The notes beneath the pieces are model-generated. The model was given only the letters and a program-made list of their open reading frames with translations, made no database searches and had not been told where the DNA came from. From assembly GCF_023015765.1 (NCBI RefSeq), contig NZ_JALKAL010000002.1, positions 469,778 to 533,777 of the forward strand: DNA of 64,000 bases. Reading direction: 5' to 3'. Below are positions 41,438 through 49,867 of this stretch, one piece after another. Position 1 is the first letter of the stretch; each line of letters starts with the position of its first letter. Source of the stretch: Ornithinimicrobium sp. F0845 (lineage in GTDB: Bacteria; Actinomycetota; Actinomycetes; Actinomycetales; Dermatophilaceae). A program made the translations under genes and the position numbers.

Positions 41438-42676
41438 ATGTCGTCCCACACCCACGGTGTCCACTCCGAGGTCGGCCGGCTCCGCAAGGTGCTGGTGTGC
41501 CGTCCGGGGCTGAGCCACGAACGGCTCACCCCGAGCAACAACGACGACCTGCTCTTCGACGACGTGCTCTGGGTCGAGAGCGCGCAGCGCGACCACCAGG
41601 AGTTCGTCGACAACCTGCGCTCCCGCGACGTCGAGGTGGTGGAGCTGCACGAGCTGCTGATCGAGACCCTGGCCGTCCCGGGGGCCAGAGCATGGCTGAT
41701 GGACCGCAAGCTGGACGTCAACGACGTCGGGATCGGCCTGGTCGACGACACCCGGGCCTACCTGGACACCCTGGACGCCCCGACGCTGACCGAGTTCCTC
41801 ATCGGCGGGCTCTCGACCCGGGAGATGCCGGCAGAGTTCCGGTCCGCCCATCTCGCGCTCGCCCGGCACTCCGAGGGTGTCACGGAGTACCTCATGCCGC
41901 CGCTGCCCAACACCATCTACACCCGGGACACCACGTGCTGGATCTACGGCGGGCTCACCCTCAACCCGCTCTACTGGCCCGCGCGGCACGACGAGACGCT
42001 GCTGATGAAGGCGATCTATGAGTTCCACCCTGACTACACCGGCAGCACGGTGTGGTGGGGCGACCCGGAGCAGGACTGGGGCCAGTCCACGATCGAGGGC
42101 GGTGACGTCATGCCGATCGGCCACGGGGCCGTCCTCATCGGGATGAGCGAGCGCACCTCACGGCAGGCGATCACCCAGGTCGCCGCCAAGCTGTTCGAGG
42201 CCGAGGCGGCCACCCGGGTCGTCGTCGCCGGGATGCCGAAGCTGCGCGCAGCCATGCACCTGGACACGGTCTTCACCTTCGCCGACCGCGACGTGGTCAC
42301 CTACTACCCCGACATCGTCGACGGCATCCGGACGGTGTCGCTGCGCCCGGCCGACGACGGTGGCCTGGAGGTGACCGAGGAGTCCGATTCCTTCATCGAC
42401 GTCGTCGCCGACGCGCTCGGGCTGCCCGCGCTGCGGGCCGTGGAGCCCGGTGGCGGCTGGTATGCCGGGGAGCGGCAGCAGTGGGACAGCGGCAACAACG
42501 CGGTGGCCGTCGAGCCGGGGGTGGTCTTCACCTACGACCGCAACACCTACACCAACCAGCTCCTGCGGGACGCAGGCATCGAGGTGATCCCTATCAGGGG
42601 TGCCGAGCTCGGCCGCGGACGCGGTGGCGGCCACTGCATGACCTGTCCGATCTCCCGGGACCCGGTCGACTACTGA
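41438..42676 (+). CDS. arcA: Arginine deiminase
   Basis: A 412-residue arginine deiminase, converting arginine to citrulline and ammonia. Conserved features are [20 protein letters not shown] at the start, the substrate region [15 protein letters not shown], the acidic site [23 protein letters not shown] and the nucleophile Cys in GGGHCMTCP at residue 400. AAAGGA precedes the ATG. No arcB, arcC or arcD gene is adjacent, so it is not part of a local ADI operon; it may feed nitrogen metabolism or acid resistance on its own. Confidence 0.93.
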   Translation: MSSHTHGVHSEVGRLRKVLVCRPGLSHERLTPSNNDDLLFDDVLWVESAQRDHQEFVDNLRSRDVEVVELHELLIETLAVPGARAWLMDRKLDVNDVGIGLVDDTRAYLDTLDAPTLTEFLIGGLSTREMPAEFRSAHLALARHSEGVTEYLMPPLPNTIYTRDTTCWIYGGLTLNPLYWPARHDETLLMKAIYEFHPDYTGSTVWWGDPEQDWGQSTIEGGDVMPIGHGAVLIGMSERTSRQAITQVAAKLFEAEAATRVVVAGMPKLRAAMHLDTVFTFADRDVVTYYPDIVDGIRTVSLRPADDGGLEVTEESDSFIDVVADALGLPALRAVEPGGGWYAGERQQWDSGNNAVAVEPGVVFTYDRNTYTNQLLRDAGIEVIPIRGAELGRGRGGGHCMTCPISRDPVDY

Positions 42677-42731
42677 CCTGACAGCGTTCTCGTCGGGACC
42701 TGTCCACCGGAAGGCGCGGACAGCTTCGGCG

Positions 42732-43625
42732 TCACACGTCCGCGGACAGCCGACGCCGCGTCACGAACCGGTGCCGATCGCCGGTGACCGGGTCGGTGAA
42801 CGCCAGCTCGCTGGCCAGCAGCTGCAGCGGCGCGCCGAAGTCGTCGGCAGCCACCTCCCTGACCCGCGGATAGAGGGGGTCACCCACGATCGGGGCACGG
42901 AGCGCCGCCAGGTGCACCCGCAGCTGGTGGGTGCGCCCGGTCTCCGGCCGCAGCCGGACGAGCGCACGGTCGCCGGACCGCTGCAGCACCTGGATCCGGG
43001 TCACCGCGTTCGCCTCGCCGGGCACCTCCACAGCCTGGAGCTGCCCGCGCGGCTTCTCGATCCGCGACCGCACCTCCCCGGGCAGGTCGGCACCTGCCGG
43101 CAGCGCCACCACCGCGAGGTAGGTCTTGTCCACCAGGCGCGCCGCGAACAGCTCCTGGTAGTCCCTGCGCACCGCCGGGTCCTTGGTGAGCAGCAGCAAC
43201 CCGGCCGTCAGCCGGTCCAGCCGGTGCGCGGGCTGCACCTGCTCCCACCCGGTCTGCCGCCGCAGCCGCACCAGCACCGTCTCGCGCACGTGCCGGCCCC
43301 GCGGGGTGGTCGCCAGGAAGTGCGGCTTGTCGACCACGAGCAGCCGCTCGTCCTCGTGCAGCACGGAGAGCTCGCCGGGCACCGGGGCCTCCTCCGGCAG
43401 GTCCCGGTGCAGATAGACCCAACCGCCCGGGGAGTATGCCGTGCGCCGGGTCACCACGGTGCCGTCACCCAGGCGGACCTCGCCTGCGTCGAGCCGCCGC
43501 ACCACCTCGGTGGCGCCGTTGGTCCGGTCCAGGAGGAACTCGGCGACGGTCCCCCACGCCCCGCCGATCGGCATACTGAACCGGGCGGGCGGGACCCCGT
43601 CGCGAGGTGGGAGCGGCGCGCTCAC
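42732..43625 (-). CDS. RluA-family RNA pseudouridine synthase
   Basis: A 297-residue pseudouridine synthase. The catalytic Asp lies in VQPAHRLDRLTAGLLLLTK, the family motif I/II start is LLVVDKPHFLATTPRG, and RPETGRTHQLRVHLA is motif III. It isomerises uridines in rRNA or tRNA; the target site is not evident. It has no S4 domain. GTG 43625 has GGGAG five bases upstream; a longer frame above it reads into unrelated sequence. It is 41 bases downstream of ettA and may be in the same operon. Confidence 0.88.
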   Translation of the reverse strand: MSAPLPPRDGVPPARFSMPIGGAWGTVAEFLLDRTNGATEVVRRLDAGEVRLGDGTVVTRRTAYSPGGWVYLHRDLPEEAPVPGELSVLHEDERLLVVDKPHFLATTPRGRHVRETVLVRLRRQTGWEQVQPAHRLDRLTAGLLLLTKDPAVRRDYQELFAARLVDKTYLAVVALPAGADLPGEVRSRIEKPRGQLQAVEVPGEANAVTRIQVLQRSGDRALVRLRPETGRTHQLRVHLAALRAPIVGDPLYPRVREVAADDFGAPLQLLASELAFTDPVTGDRHRFVTRRRLSADV

Positions 43626-43666
43626 CTCGGCTCCCTGCCCGTCGCCGTCGGCACCCGGGGGTTGGC

Positions 43667-45349
43667 TCAGTCGCGGGTGAGCTTGCGGTACGTGACGCGG
43701 TGCGGGCGGGCCGCCTCGGCGCCCAGCCGCTCCACCTTGTTCTCCTCGTAGGCGCCGTAGTTGCCCTCGAACCAGTGCCAGTTGGCCGGCTCCTCGTCGG
43801 TGCCCTCGTAGGCCAGGATGTGCGTGGCGACCCGGTCCAGGAACCACCGGTCGTGAGAGATGACCACGGCGCAGCCCGGGAAGTTGAGCAGCGCGTTCTC
43901 CAGGGAGCCGAGGGTCTCGACGTCCAGGTCGTTGGTGGGCTCGTCCAGGAGCAGCAGGTTGCCGCCCTCCTTGAGGGTCAGCGCCAGGTTCAGGCGGTTG
44001 CGCTCACCGCCGGAGAGGATGCCGGCCTTCTTCTGCTGATCCGGCCCCTTGAAGCCGAACTGGCTGACGTAGGCGCGTGAGGGGATCTCGACGTTGCCGA
44101 CCTGGATGAAGTCGTTGCCGTCGGAGACCACCTCCCACAGGGACTTCTCCGGGTCGATGCCGCCGCGTGACTGGTCGACGTAGGAGATCTTGACCGTCTC
44201 GCCGACCTTCACCGTGCCCGCGTCGGGCTCCTCCAGGCCCACGATGGTCTTGAACAGCGTGGTCTTGCCGACACCGTTGGGGCCGATCACACCCACGATG
44301 CCGTTGCGCGGCAGCGTGAAGGAAAGGTCGTCGATGAGGATGCGGTCGCCGAAGCCCTTGCGCAGGTCGTTGACCTCGATGACCTGGGCACCCAGCCGGG
44401 GACCCGGCGGGATCTGGATCTCCTCGAAGTCGAGCTTCCTGGTGCGCTCGGCCTCGGTCGCCATCTCCTCGTAGCGCGCCAGACGGGCCTTGCTCTTGGT
44501 CTGCTTGGCCTTGGGGTTGGAGCGCACCCACTCCAGCTCCTTCTCCAAACGCTTGGCCAGCTTGGCGTCCTTCTTGCCCTGGACCTCCAGACGCTCGCGC
44601 TTCTTCTCCAGGTAGGTCGAGTAGTTGCCCTCGTAGCCCAGCAGGCGGCCACGGTCGACCTCGGCGATCCACTGGGCCACGTTGTCCAGGAAGTACCGGT
44701 CGTGGGTGACGGCGAGGACGGCGCCGGCGTACTCCTTGAGGTGCTGCTCCAGCCACTGGACGGACTCGGCGTCGAGGTGGTTGGTGGGCTCATCGAGCAG
44801 CAGCAGGTCGGGCTTGCTCAGCAGCAGCTTGCACAGTGCCACGCGGCGGCGCTCACCACCAGAGAGGACGGTCACGTCGGCGTCCGGCGGAGGGCAGCGC
44901 AGGGCGTCCATCGCCTGCTCGAGCTGGGCGTCGAGGTCCCAGGCGTCGGCGTGGTCGATCTCCTCCTGCAGCTGGCCCATCTCGGCCATCAGCGCGTCGA
45001 AGTCGGCGTCCGGGTTGGCCATCTCCTCGGAGATCGCGTTGTAGCGGTCGAGCTTGGCCTTGATCTCACCGACACCCTCCTCGACGTTGCCGAGGACGGT
45101 CTTCTCCTCGTTCAGCGGCGGCTCCTGCAGCAGGATGCCGACGCTGTAGCCCGGGGTCAGTCGCGCCTCGCCGTTGGAGGGCTGGTCCATCCCGGCCATG
45201 ATCTTCAGGATCGTGGACTTGCCGGCGCCGTTGGGACCGACCACGCCGATCTTGGCGCCCGGGTAGAAGGACATCGTGACGTCGTCGAGGATCAGCTTGT
45301 CGCCGACCGCCTTGCGGGCACGCGTCATGGTGTAGATGAATTCGGCCAT
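43667..45349 (-). CDS. ettA: Energy-dependent translational throttle protein EttA (ABC-F)
   Basis: A 560-residue ABC-F protein with two ATPase domains and no membrane helices. Walker A motifs are GPNGAGKST and GPNGVGKTT, the signatures LSGGERRRVALCKLLL and LSGGERNRLNLALTL, and LLLDEPTNHLD and LLLDEPTNDLD are the Walker B sites. The interdomain linker and the arm LDAQLEQAMDALRCPPPDAD are those of EttA. It binds the ribosomal E site and gates the first peptide bond according to ATP/ADP. ATG 45349 begins MAEFIYTMTRARKAV, the usual EttA start. Confidence 0.94.
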   Translation of the reverse strand: MAEFIYTMTRARKAVGDKLILDDVTMSFYPGAKIGVVGPNGAGKSTILKIMAGMDQPSNGEARLTPGYSVGILLQEPPLNEEKTVLGNVEEGVGEIKAKLDRYNAISEEMANPDADFDALMAEMGQLQEEIDHADAWDLDAQLEQAMDALRCPPPDADVTVLSGGERRRVALCKLLLSKPDLLLLDEPTNHLDAESVQWLEQHLKEYAGAVLAVTHDRYFLDNVAQWIAEVDRGRLLGYEGNYSTYLEKKRERLEVQGKKDAKLAKRLEKELEWVRSNPKAKQTKSKARLARYEEMATEAERTRKLDFEEIQIPPGPRLGAQVIEVNDLRKGFGDRILIDDLSFTLPRNGIVGVIGPNGVGKTTLFKTIVGLEEPDAGTVKVGETVKISYVDQSRGGIDPEKSLWEVVSDGNDFIQVGNVEIPSRAYVSQFGFKGPDQQKKAGILSGGERNRLNLALTLKEGGNLLLLDEPTNDLDVETLGSLENALLNFPGCAVVISHDRWFLDRVATHILAYEGTDEEPANWHWFEGNYGAYEENKVERLGAEAARPHRVTYRKLTRD

Positions 45350-45413
45350 GGTGCTCAGGCTATCCGGCGGAGGCGGTCCGGCCCGAATCGGTGGGCCACC
45401 TCCGCCGTCCGCC

Positions 45414-45932
45414 TCAGGCACCGATCGCCACGGGCTCCTCCGGAACGGGCTCCTGGTCGTAGTCGTCCCCGGCGGGCGGCTCTTGGCCGGCCGGGAGCTC
45501 ACCGTCGTGCTCCTGGGCGAAGGCTGCCTGCACGTTCTCATCGGCCGACGGGTCGTTGCCGGTGAAGTGCGGTCGTCGCACGGCGGTGAAGTCGGCCTGT
45601 CCGAAGCTCAGGTTCGGGCCGACCGCGACCGCGGTGATCTGCACCTCGGTGCCCTGCTTCTCGCCGTTCTCCCACTCGTTGACCCGCAGCTTGCCGTGGA
45701 CCACGACCGGCGTGCCCTTGTGCAGGGACTCGAAGACGTTGACCGCCAGGGCACGGAAGGTCGAGACCTTGTAGAAGCTGGCGCCCGTCTCGAGCCACAC
45801 GCCCTTCTCGCGGTCGAAGTAGCCGTGGTTGACGGCCACGCGGAAGTTGGCGAAGACGTCGCCGCCCTTGGTGTTGCCAATCGTGGGGTCGGCGGTCAGG
45901 TTGCCGGCCACCGTCACGTATGAATCTGTCAT
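45414..45932 (-). CDS. ssb: Single-stranded DNA-binding protein, paralogue without the acidic tip
   Basis: A 172-residue OB-fold SSB (YVTVAGNLTADPTIGNT, FRVAVNHGYFDREKGVWLE, VVHGKLRVNEWENGEKQGTE). The housekeeping SSB ends in DDDIPF or a close variant, which recruits repair proteins. Here the end is EEPVAIGA, so this is probably the second SSB that actinobacteria use in competence, sporulation or stress. A GGGAG site precedes ATG 45932. Two 30-base direct repeats lie in its upstream region. Confidence 0.86.
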   Translation of the reverse strand: MTDSYVTVAGNLTADPTIGNTKGGDVFANFRVAVNHGYFDREKGVWLETGASFYKVSTFRALAVNVFESLHKGTPVVVHGKLRVNEWENGEKQGTEVQITAVAVGPNLSFGQADFTAVRRPHFTGNDPSADENVQAAFAQEHDGELPAGQEPPAGDDYDQEPVPEEPVAIGA

Positions 45933-46063
45933 CTGACTCCCCTTCTGCTCGGTCCCACGGGTCCGTGGGTGAGCACCACCGTGCCGAGCGAGTATGTCGG
46001 GGCGCAGGTGGGCGGGAGGATCTGTGGACAGGCGGTGGCTGAGCGGGGTGGTTGTGGACAGTG

Positions 46064-46125
46064 CGTACGGAGCCACGACGAGAATGCGCGGGGGACGTAC
46101 GGAACCACTACAGGAATGCGTGGGG
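46064..46125. repeat. Two 30-base direct repeats upstream of ssb
   Basis: Copies at 46064-46093 and 46096-46125 (32-base period) share CGTACGGA and GAATGCG and match at 25 of 30 bases. They sit in the 215-base gap between the GTPase stop and the ssb start, where a shared regulatory site of ssb is possible. Two TGTGGACAG words (46023 and 46053) flank one side. Confidence 0.55.
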
Positions 46126-46147
46126 CCGCCAAGCCTCGACAGACTGG

Positions 46148-47785
46148 TCAGCGCGCGGCGGCCTGCAGCTGCTGGCGCGTCTGCTTGTGTCGCTCCAGCA
46201 CCTCGGACACGGGGGTGCTCACGTGCTCGTGGGCCACGTCGGCGACCGAGCCGCCCAGCCGGTCCTCGATCGCCTGGCGCCGGCGGCGGGCACCGACCCG
46301 CGCGAGGGCGCGCGCCGTCAGGGCGATCAGCACCCCCAGCAGCAAGCCGCCGGCGAGCATCAGGACCGGGATCGGGAAGGGACCCCACGTCGGCACGTCC
46401 AGCGGCATCTGCATGAACCCGAAGAGACCCAGGACCACGAGCCACACCAGACCGCCGATCGCGACCAGGGCGAGCAGCCACTGCAGCACGTTGACCATCT
46501 GCCACCACATCGGGTTACGCGCCCGCAGCGGGGTGCTCATGACGGCCTGGTCGAGGGAGTCGGCCAGCTCGCCGGTGTGCGGGGTCGCGGCGTGCGCCAC
46601 CGCGTCCGCCCAGCGCGGGGGCAGGCCCGCACCGGCCGCCTCGCCCACCTGGCGCGTGGCCAGGTCGACGGCGGACCGGGCCGCCGGGCTGGCCGGTGGC
46701 AGCGAGGAGCGTCCGAGAGCCGTCTTGACGTCGACCGGCGTGATCGCGGCGGGGTTGTCGCCCAGACGCAGTCGCTTGAGCGGCTCGGGGCGCAGCGCCG
46801 AGACCCACCGGGTGAACGGCCAGCCCACGTGGTTGGCGGCCTGACGCAGGTAGTCACGGTGCACCGCGTCCAGCACGACCGGCACACCGGCCGCCTGCTT
46901 CAGCGCCACCACGAGCTTGCGGTCCGCCTCCGGGTCGAGCCGGGGCTCGTCGTCGCCCACGTCCTGCAGCAGGTCCCGCGCCGTGCCCTTGACGTCGCCC
47001 ACCAGCCGCTGCTCGGCGGCGTTGCGGCGGGCCACGACCTCACCAATCGCGCCCTTGAGGTCATCCAGCCCGTCGTGCAGCCGCGCCGAGGTGCCGATCA
47101 CCTCGAAGTCGCCGGCGCCGTCGGCCGCCACCAGCTTGCGCAGGTCGGCCTTGATCCGGTCGGCGCCGTCCTCGTCCTGGATCCGGTCGATCTGGTTGAG
47201 GACGACGAGCATCACCGTCTCGTGGTCCTGCAGGGGCGCGAGGTACTCGTTGTGCAGGCGCGCGTCGGCATACTTCTGCGGGTCGGTCACCCACACGAAG
47301 ACGTCGGAGCGCGCGAGGATCCGGTCGGCCTCGACGCGGTGCGCCTCCTCGGTGGAGTCGAAGTCGGGCAGGTCGACCAGGATCAGGCCGTCCAGCGCGC
47401 CCTTGCCCGACCCGGGCGACTCGGCGACGTGGTGCCGGGCCTCGATCCCCAGCCAGGACAGCAGCTCGCTCGGGTCCTCACCGCCGCCCCAGATGGCCGC
47501 AGTGGCCTTGGAGGTGGTCGGCCGCCGAGCCCCGATCCGGGAGACCTCCTCGCCGACGAGGGCGTTGAACAGAGTGGACTTGCCCGAGCCCGTGGCACCC
47601 GCCAGGGCGACGACCGTGCGCCCGCCCTTGAGCGCCCACCGCTCCCGCACCTTGGTGACCAGCTCGGTGGCCGCCTCGGAGCGCTCCGGGTCGAGCTCGG
47701 CGCCACCGCTCTCCAGTGCGTCGTCGAGCTGGTCGGTGCGCCAGACCAGTGTCGCACCGCGGCTTCCCGACTCGCGGGGACTCAT
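46148..47785 (-). CDS. Dynamin-like GTPase with membrane helices (YfjP type)
   Basis: A 545-residue GTPase. The P-loop is GATGSGKST at residues 63-71, G2 ARRPTTSKAT, G3 LVDLPDFDST and G4 VLNQIDRIQ with NQID in place of NKxD. Two hydrophobic helices near the C-terminus (VNVLQWLLALVAIGGLVWLV and PIPVLMLAGGLLLGVLIALT) should anchor it. It overlaps the preceding GTPase by 4 bases (ATGA), so the two are made together. Paired dynamin-like proteins in actinobacteria act at membranes; the exact function here is unknown. Confidence 0.85.
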   Translation of the reverse strand: MSPRESGSRGATLVWRTDQLDDALESGGAELDPERSEAATELVTKVRERWALKGGRTVVALAGATGSGKSTLFNALVGEEVSRIGARRPTTSKATAAIWGGGEDPSELLSWLGIEARHHVAESPGSGKGALDGLILVDLPDFDSTEEAHRVEADRILARSDVFVWVTDPQKYADARLHNEYLAPLQDHETVMLVVLNQIDRIQDEDGADRIKADLRKLVAADGAGDFEVIGTSARLHDGLDDLKGAIGEVVARRNAAEQRLVGDVKGTARDLLQDVGDDEPRLDPEADRKLVVALKQAAGVPVVLDAVHRDYLRQAANHVGWPFTRWVSALRPEPLKRLRLGDNPAAITPVDVKTALGRSSLPPASPAARSAVDLATRQVGEAAGAGLPPRWADAVAHAATPHTGELADSLDQAVMSTPLRARNPMWWQMVNVLQWLLALVAIGGLVWLVVLGLFGFMQMPLDVPTWGPFPIPVLMLAGGLLLGVLIALTARALARVGARRRRQAIEDRLGGSVADVAHEHVSTPVSEVLERHKQTRQQLQAAAR

Positions 47786-49488
47786 CGGGACTCCTCCACC
47801 TGCTGGGCCGCCTCGGACAACTCCTGGACCGCCTCGCCTGACAGGCGCACCTCGTCCAGGACGGTCTCGTAGCGAGCCAGCTCCTCGTCATACAGTCCGG
47901 ACACCTTGGCGAGCAGCGCCTTGCGGGCCTTGGCGGCCAGCTCGCGCACCGCCTGGTCACCGAAGATCGCCTCGAGCAGCCGCTGGGCCAGCACTGCCGA
48001 TCCACCCGCGATGCCCACCTCGACACCGGTCAACCCGGCCGTGGAGGCGAAGACCACCAGCATCAGCATGACGGCGAGCGCGTTGACGCCGAAGGCGAGG
48101 TAGCGGGCCGTGGCGCGCTTCTGCCCCGCCTCGTTGCGGACCATGTCGAGGACCTCGCCCTGCCAGTCGCGGATCAGCCGCTCGACGCGCTCCTCGATGC
48201 CGGGGCTGGCCTTGGCGAGCTCGGGATGCCGCTGCACCAACTCGGCGCCCCCGCCGGCGCCCTTCCAGTTGCGGGTGGCGGCGGCCGCGGCCACCTGGGC
48301 GTGGGAGGTGACGAGCGCGGCCGCACCGGACTGGATGGCCTCACCCAGGTGCTCGGTCGAGACGCTCTTGCCGGTGAAGAACGAGGTCAGTCGGTCGCGC
48401 AGGCGGCTGATGCCGGCCTCGACCTGCCGCAGGAACTCGCCCGTCCCGACCAGCTCCTGCCAGCGGGCGAGCACCTCGCCGCGCAGCAGCGTGCCGTCCT
48501 CCATCCCGTCCTCGACGCCCTGGGAGGCCTCGGAGTATGCCGTGCGCGCGGCCTGGCGCAGCGCGTCCCGGGCCGCGATCTGAGCCGAGCCGGCCTCGCC
48601 GAGCTCGGCGGAGCGGTCCGCAAGGGAGCCCAGCGCACCCTCCAGGGTGCGTCGGATGACCACGGAGCGGGCCTTGGCGTCGCCGGCCAGCGTGTGCAGC
48701 CAGCCGCGGAGCCGCTCGGTGTCCTTGGCCGGGAGCATCCCGTCCTCGCCCAGCCGCGACTCGGGGATCGTGAAGATCGGGGACTTGGCCAGCCCCTGCT
48801 CGCGGAGCATCTCGGAGAGGTGGACACGGATGTCCTCCATCGCCTCTGGTGGCACGCGGTCCAGGATGATGGCCACGCTCGTGCCGCGCTCGGCGGCCTC
48901 GCGCAGCAGCGACCACGGCACGGCGTCGGCGTAGCGCGCGGCGGTGGTGACGAACAGCCACAGGTCGGAGGCGGCCAGCAGCTGGCGGGCGAGGTCACGG
49001 TTGGAGGTGACGACCGAGTCGATGTCGGGGGCGTCCAGCAGGCCCAGACCGGCGGGCAGCATCGTGGAGGGGGTGAGCCGCACGGAGCCGGGGTCGTCCT
49101 CGTCGGTGACCGAGCCGGTCACCCGCGCCAGCCCGGGCAGGATCCGGTCCCCGGTGAACCACTTCTTGTCGTCCGGGTGGTGCACCAGGACCGAGGCCCG
49201 GGTGGTGGGACGCAGCACACCCGCCCGGGTCACGGTCTCCCCCACGAGCGAGTTGACGAGGGTGGACTTCCCGGCTCCCGTCGAGCCGCCCACGACGCAG
49301 AGCAGTGGCGCGTCCAGCGAGCGCAGACGTGGCAGCACGTAGTCGTCGAGCTGCTTGACCAGGTCGTCCTGCCGGACCCGTGCCTGGTCGACCCCGGGCA
49401 GGTCGAGGGTCAGCTCGACACGCTCTGCCGCGCCGCGCAGTCGCTCGACGGCGCGCAGCAGGGCTGCTCCGGAATCGGTCTTTGTCAC
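47782..49488 (-). CDS. Dynamin-family GTPase
   Basis: A 568-residue GTPase with P-loop GGSTGAGKST (residues 67-76), G2 GVLRPTTRAS, G3 LLDAPDIDSV and an unusual G4 region (AIILDRVPPEA). A helical bundle follows with one hydrophobic hairpin (FGVNALAVMLMLVVFASTAG). The layout matches bacterial dynamin-like proteins that come in pairs, a soluble-type first partner and a membrane-anchored second. The GTG at 49488 is where the homologous sequence starts; the longer frame upstream runs into the 23-base tandem repeat. It forms an operon with the next GTPase. Confidence 0.84.
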   Translation of the reverse strand: MTKTDSGAALLRAVERLRGAAERVELTLDLPGVDQARVRQDDLVKQLDDYVLPRLRSLDAPLLCVVGGSTGAGKSTLVNSLVGETVTRAGVLRPTTRASVLVHHPDDKKWFTGDRILPGLARVTGSVTDEDDPGSVRLTPSTMLPAGLGLLDAPDIDSVVTSNRDLARQLLAASDLWLFVTTAARYADAVPWSLLREAAERGTSVAIILDRVPPEAMEDIRVHLSEMLREQGLAKSPIFTIPESRLGEDGMLPAKDTERLRGWLHTLAGDAKARSVVIRRTLEGALGSLADRSAELGEAGSAQIAARDALRQAARTAYSEASQGVEDGMEDGTLLRGEVLARWQELVGTGEFLRQVEAGISRLRDRLTSFFTGKSVSTEHLGEAIQSGAAALVTSHAQVAAAAATRNWKGAGGGAELVQRHPELAKASPGIEERVERLIRDWQGEVLDMVRNEAGQKRATARYLAFGVNALAVMLMLVVFASTAGLTGVEVGIAGGSAVLAQRLLEAIFGDQAVRELAAKARKALLAKVSGLYDEELARYETVLDEVRLSGEAVQELSEAAQQVEESR

Positions 49489-49578
49489 GACCCAAGATTG
49501 CCGTGTGCAGGGCGTTCGGCCAAACCTGACCCGCCGTAGGGTGCCGAGTTTGTGTCCGCGCACGCTGGTTGGGCCCCT

Positions 49579-49670
49579 GCGCGCACTGCTGACCCCGGTC
49601 GGCGCGCACTGCTGACCCCGGTCGGCGCGCACTGCTGACCCCGGTCGGCGCGCACTGCTGACCCCGGTCG
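49579..49670. repeat. Four perfect 23-base tandem repeats
   Basis: The unit GCGCGCACTGCTGACCCC plus GGTCG is repeated exactly at 49579, 49602, 49625 and 49648, with a degenerate fifth copy at 49671. There are no spacers. It lies between the GTPase promoter and tRNA-Arg. Confidence 0.9.
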
Positions 49671-49700
49671 GCGCGCGCACCGCTGACGCGTGGGTGGGCG

Positions 49701-49773
<73 letters not shown>

Positions 49774-49867
49774 AGCGGCTCCGCTGTGGCGGGCCGGTCG
49801 CCCAGTCTAGTTGCGTCGGCCGGACCGACCGTTGCCGCCGCGCCCCGCGCGACTACGCTCGACCCTC

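Noticed and set aside
41438..42676. Arginine deiminase pathway operon
   Set aside because: Neighbours are a VOC protein and a pseudouridine synthase; arcB, arcC and arcD are absent.
49579..49670. CRISPR array
   Set aside because: The 23-base units are contiguous with no spacers and there are no cas genes nearby.
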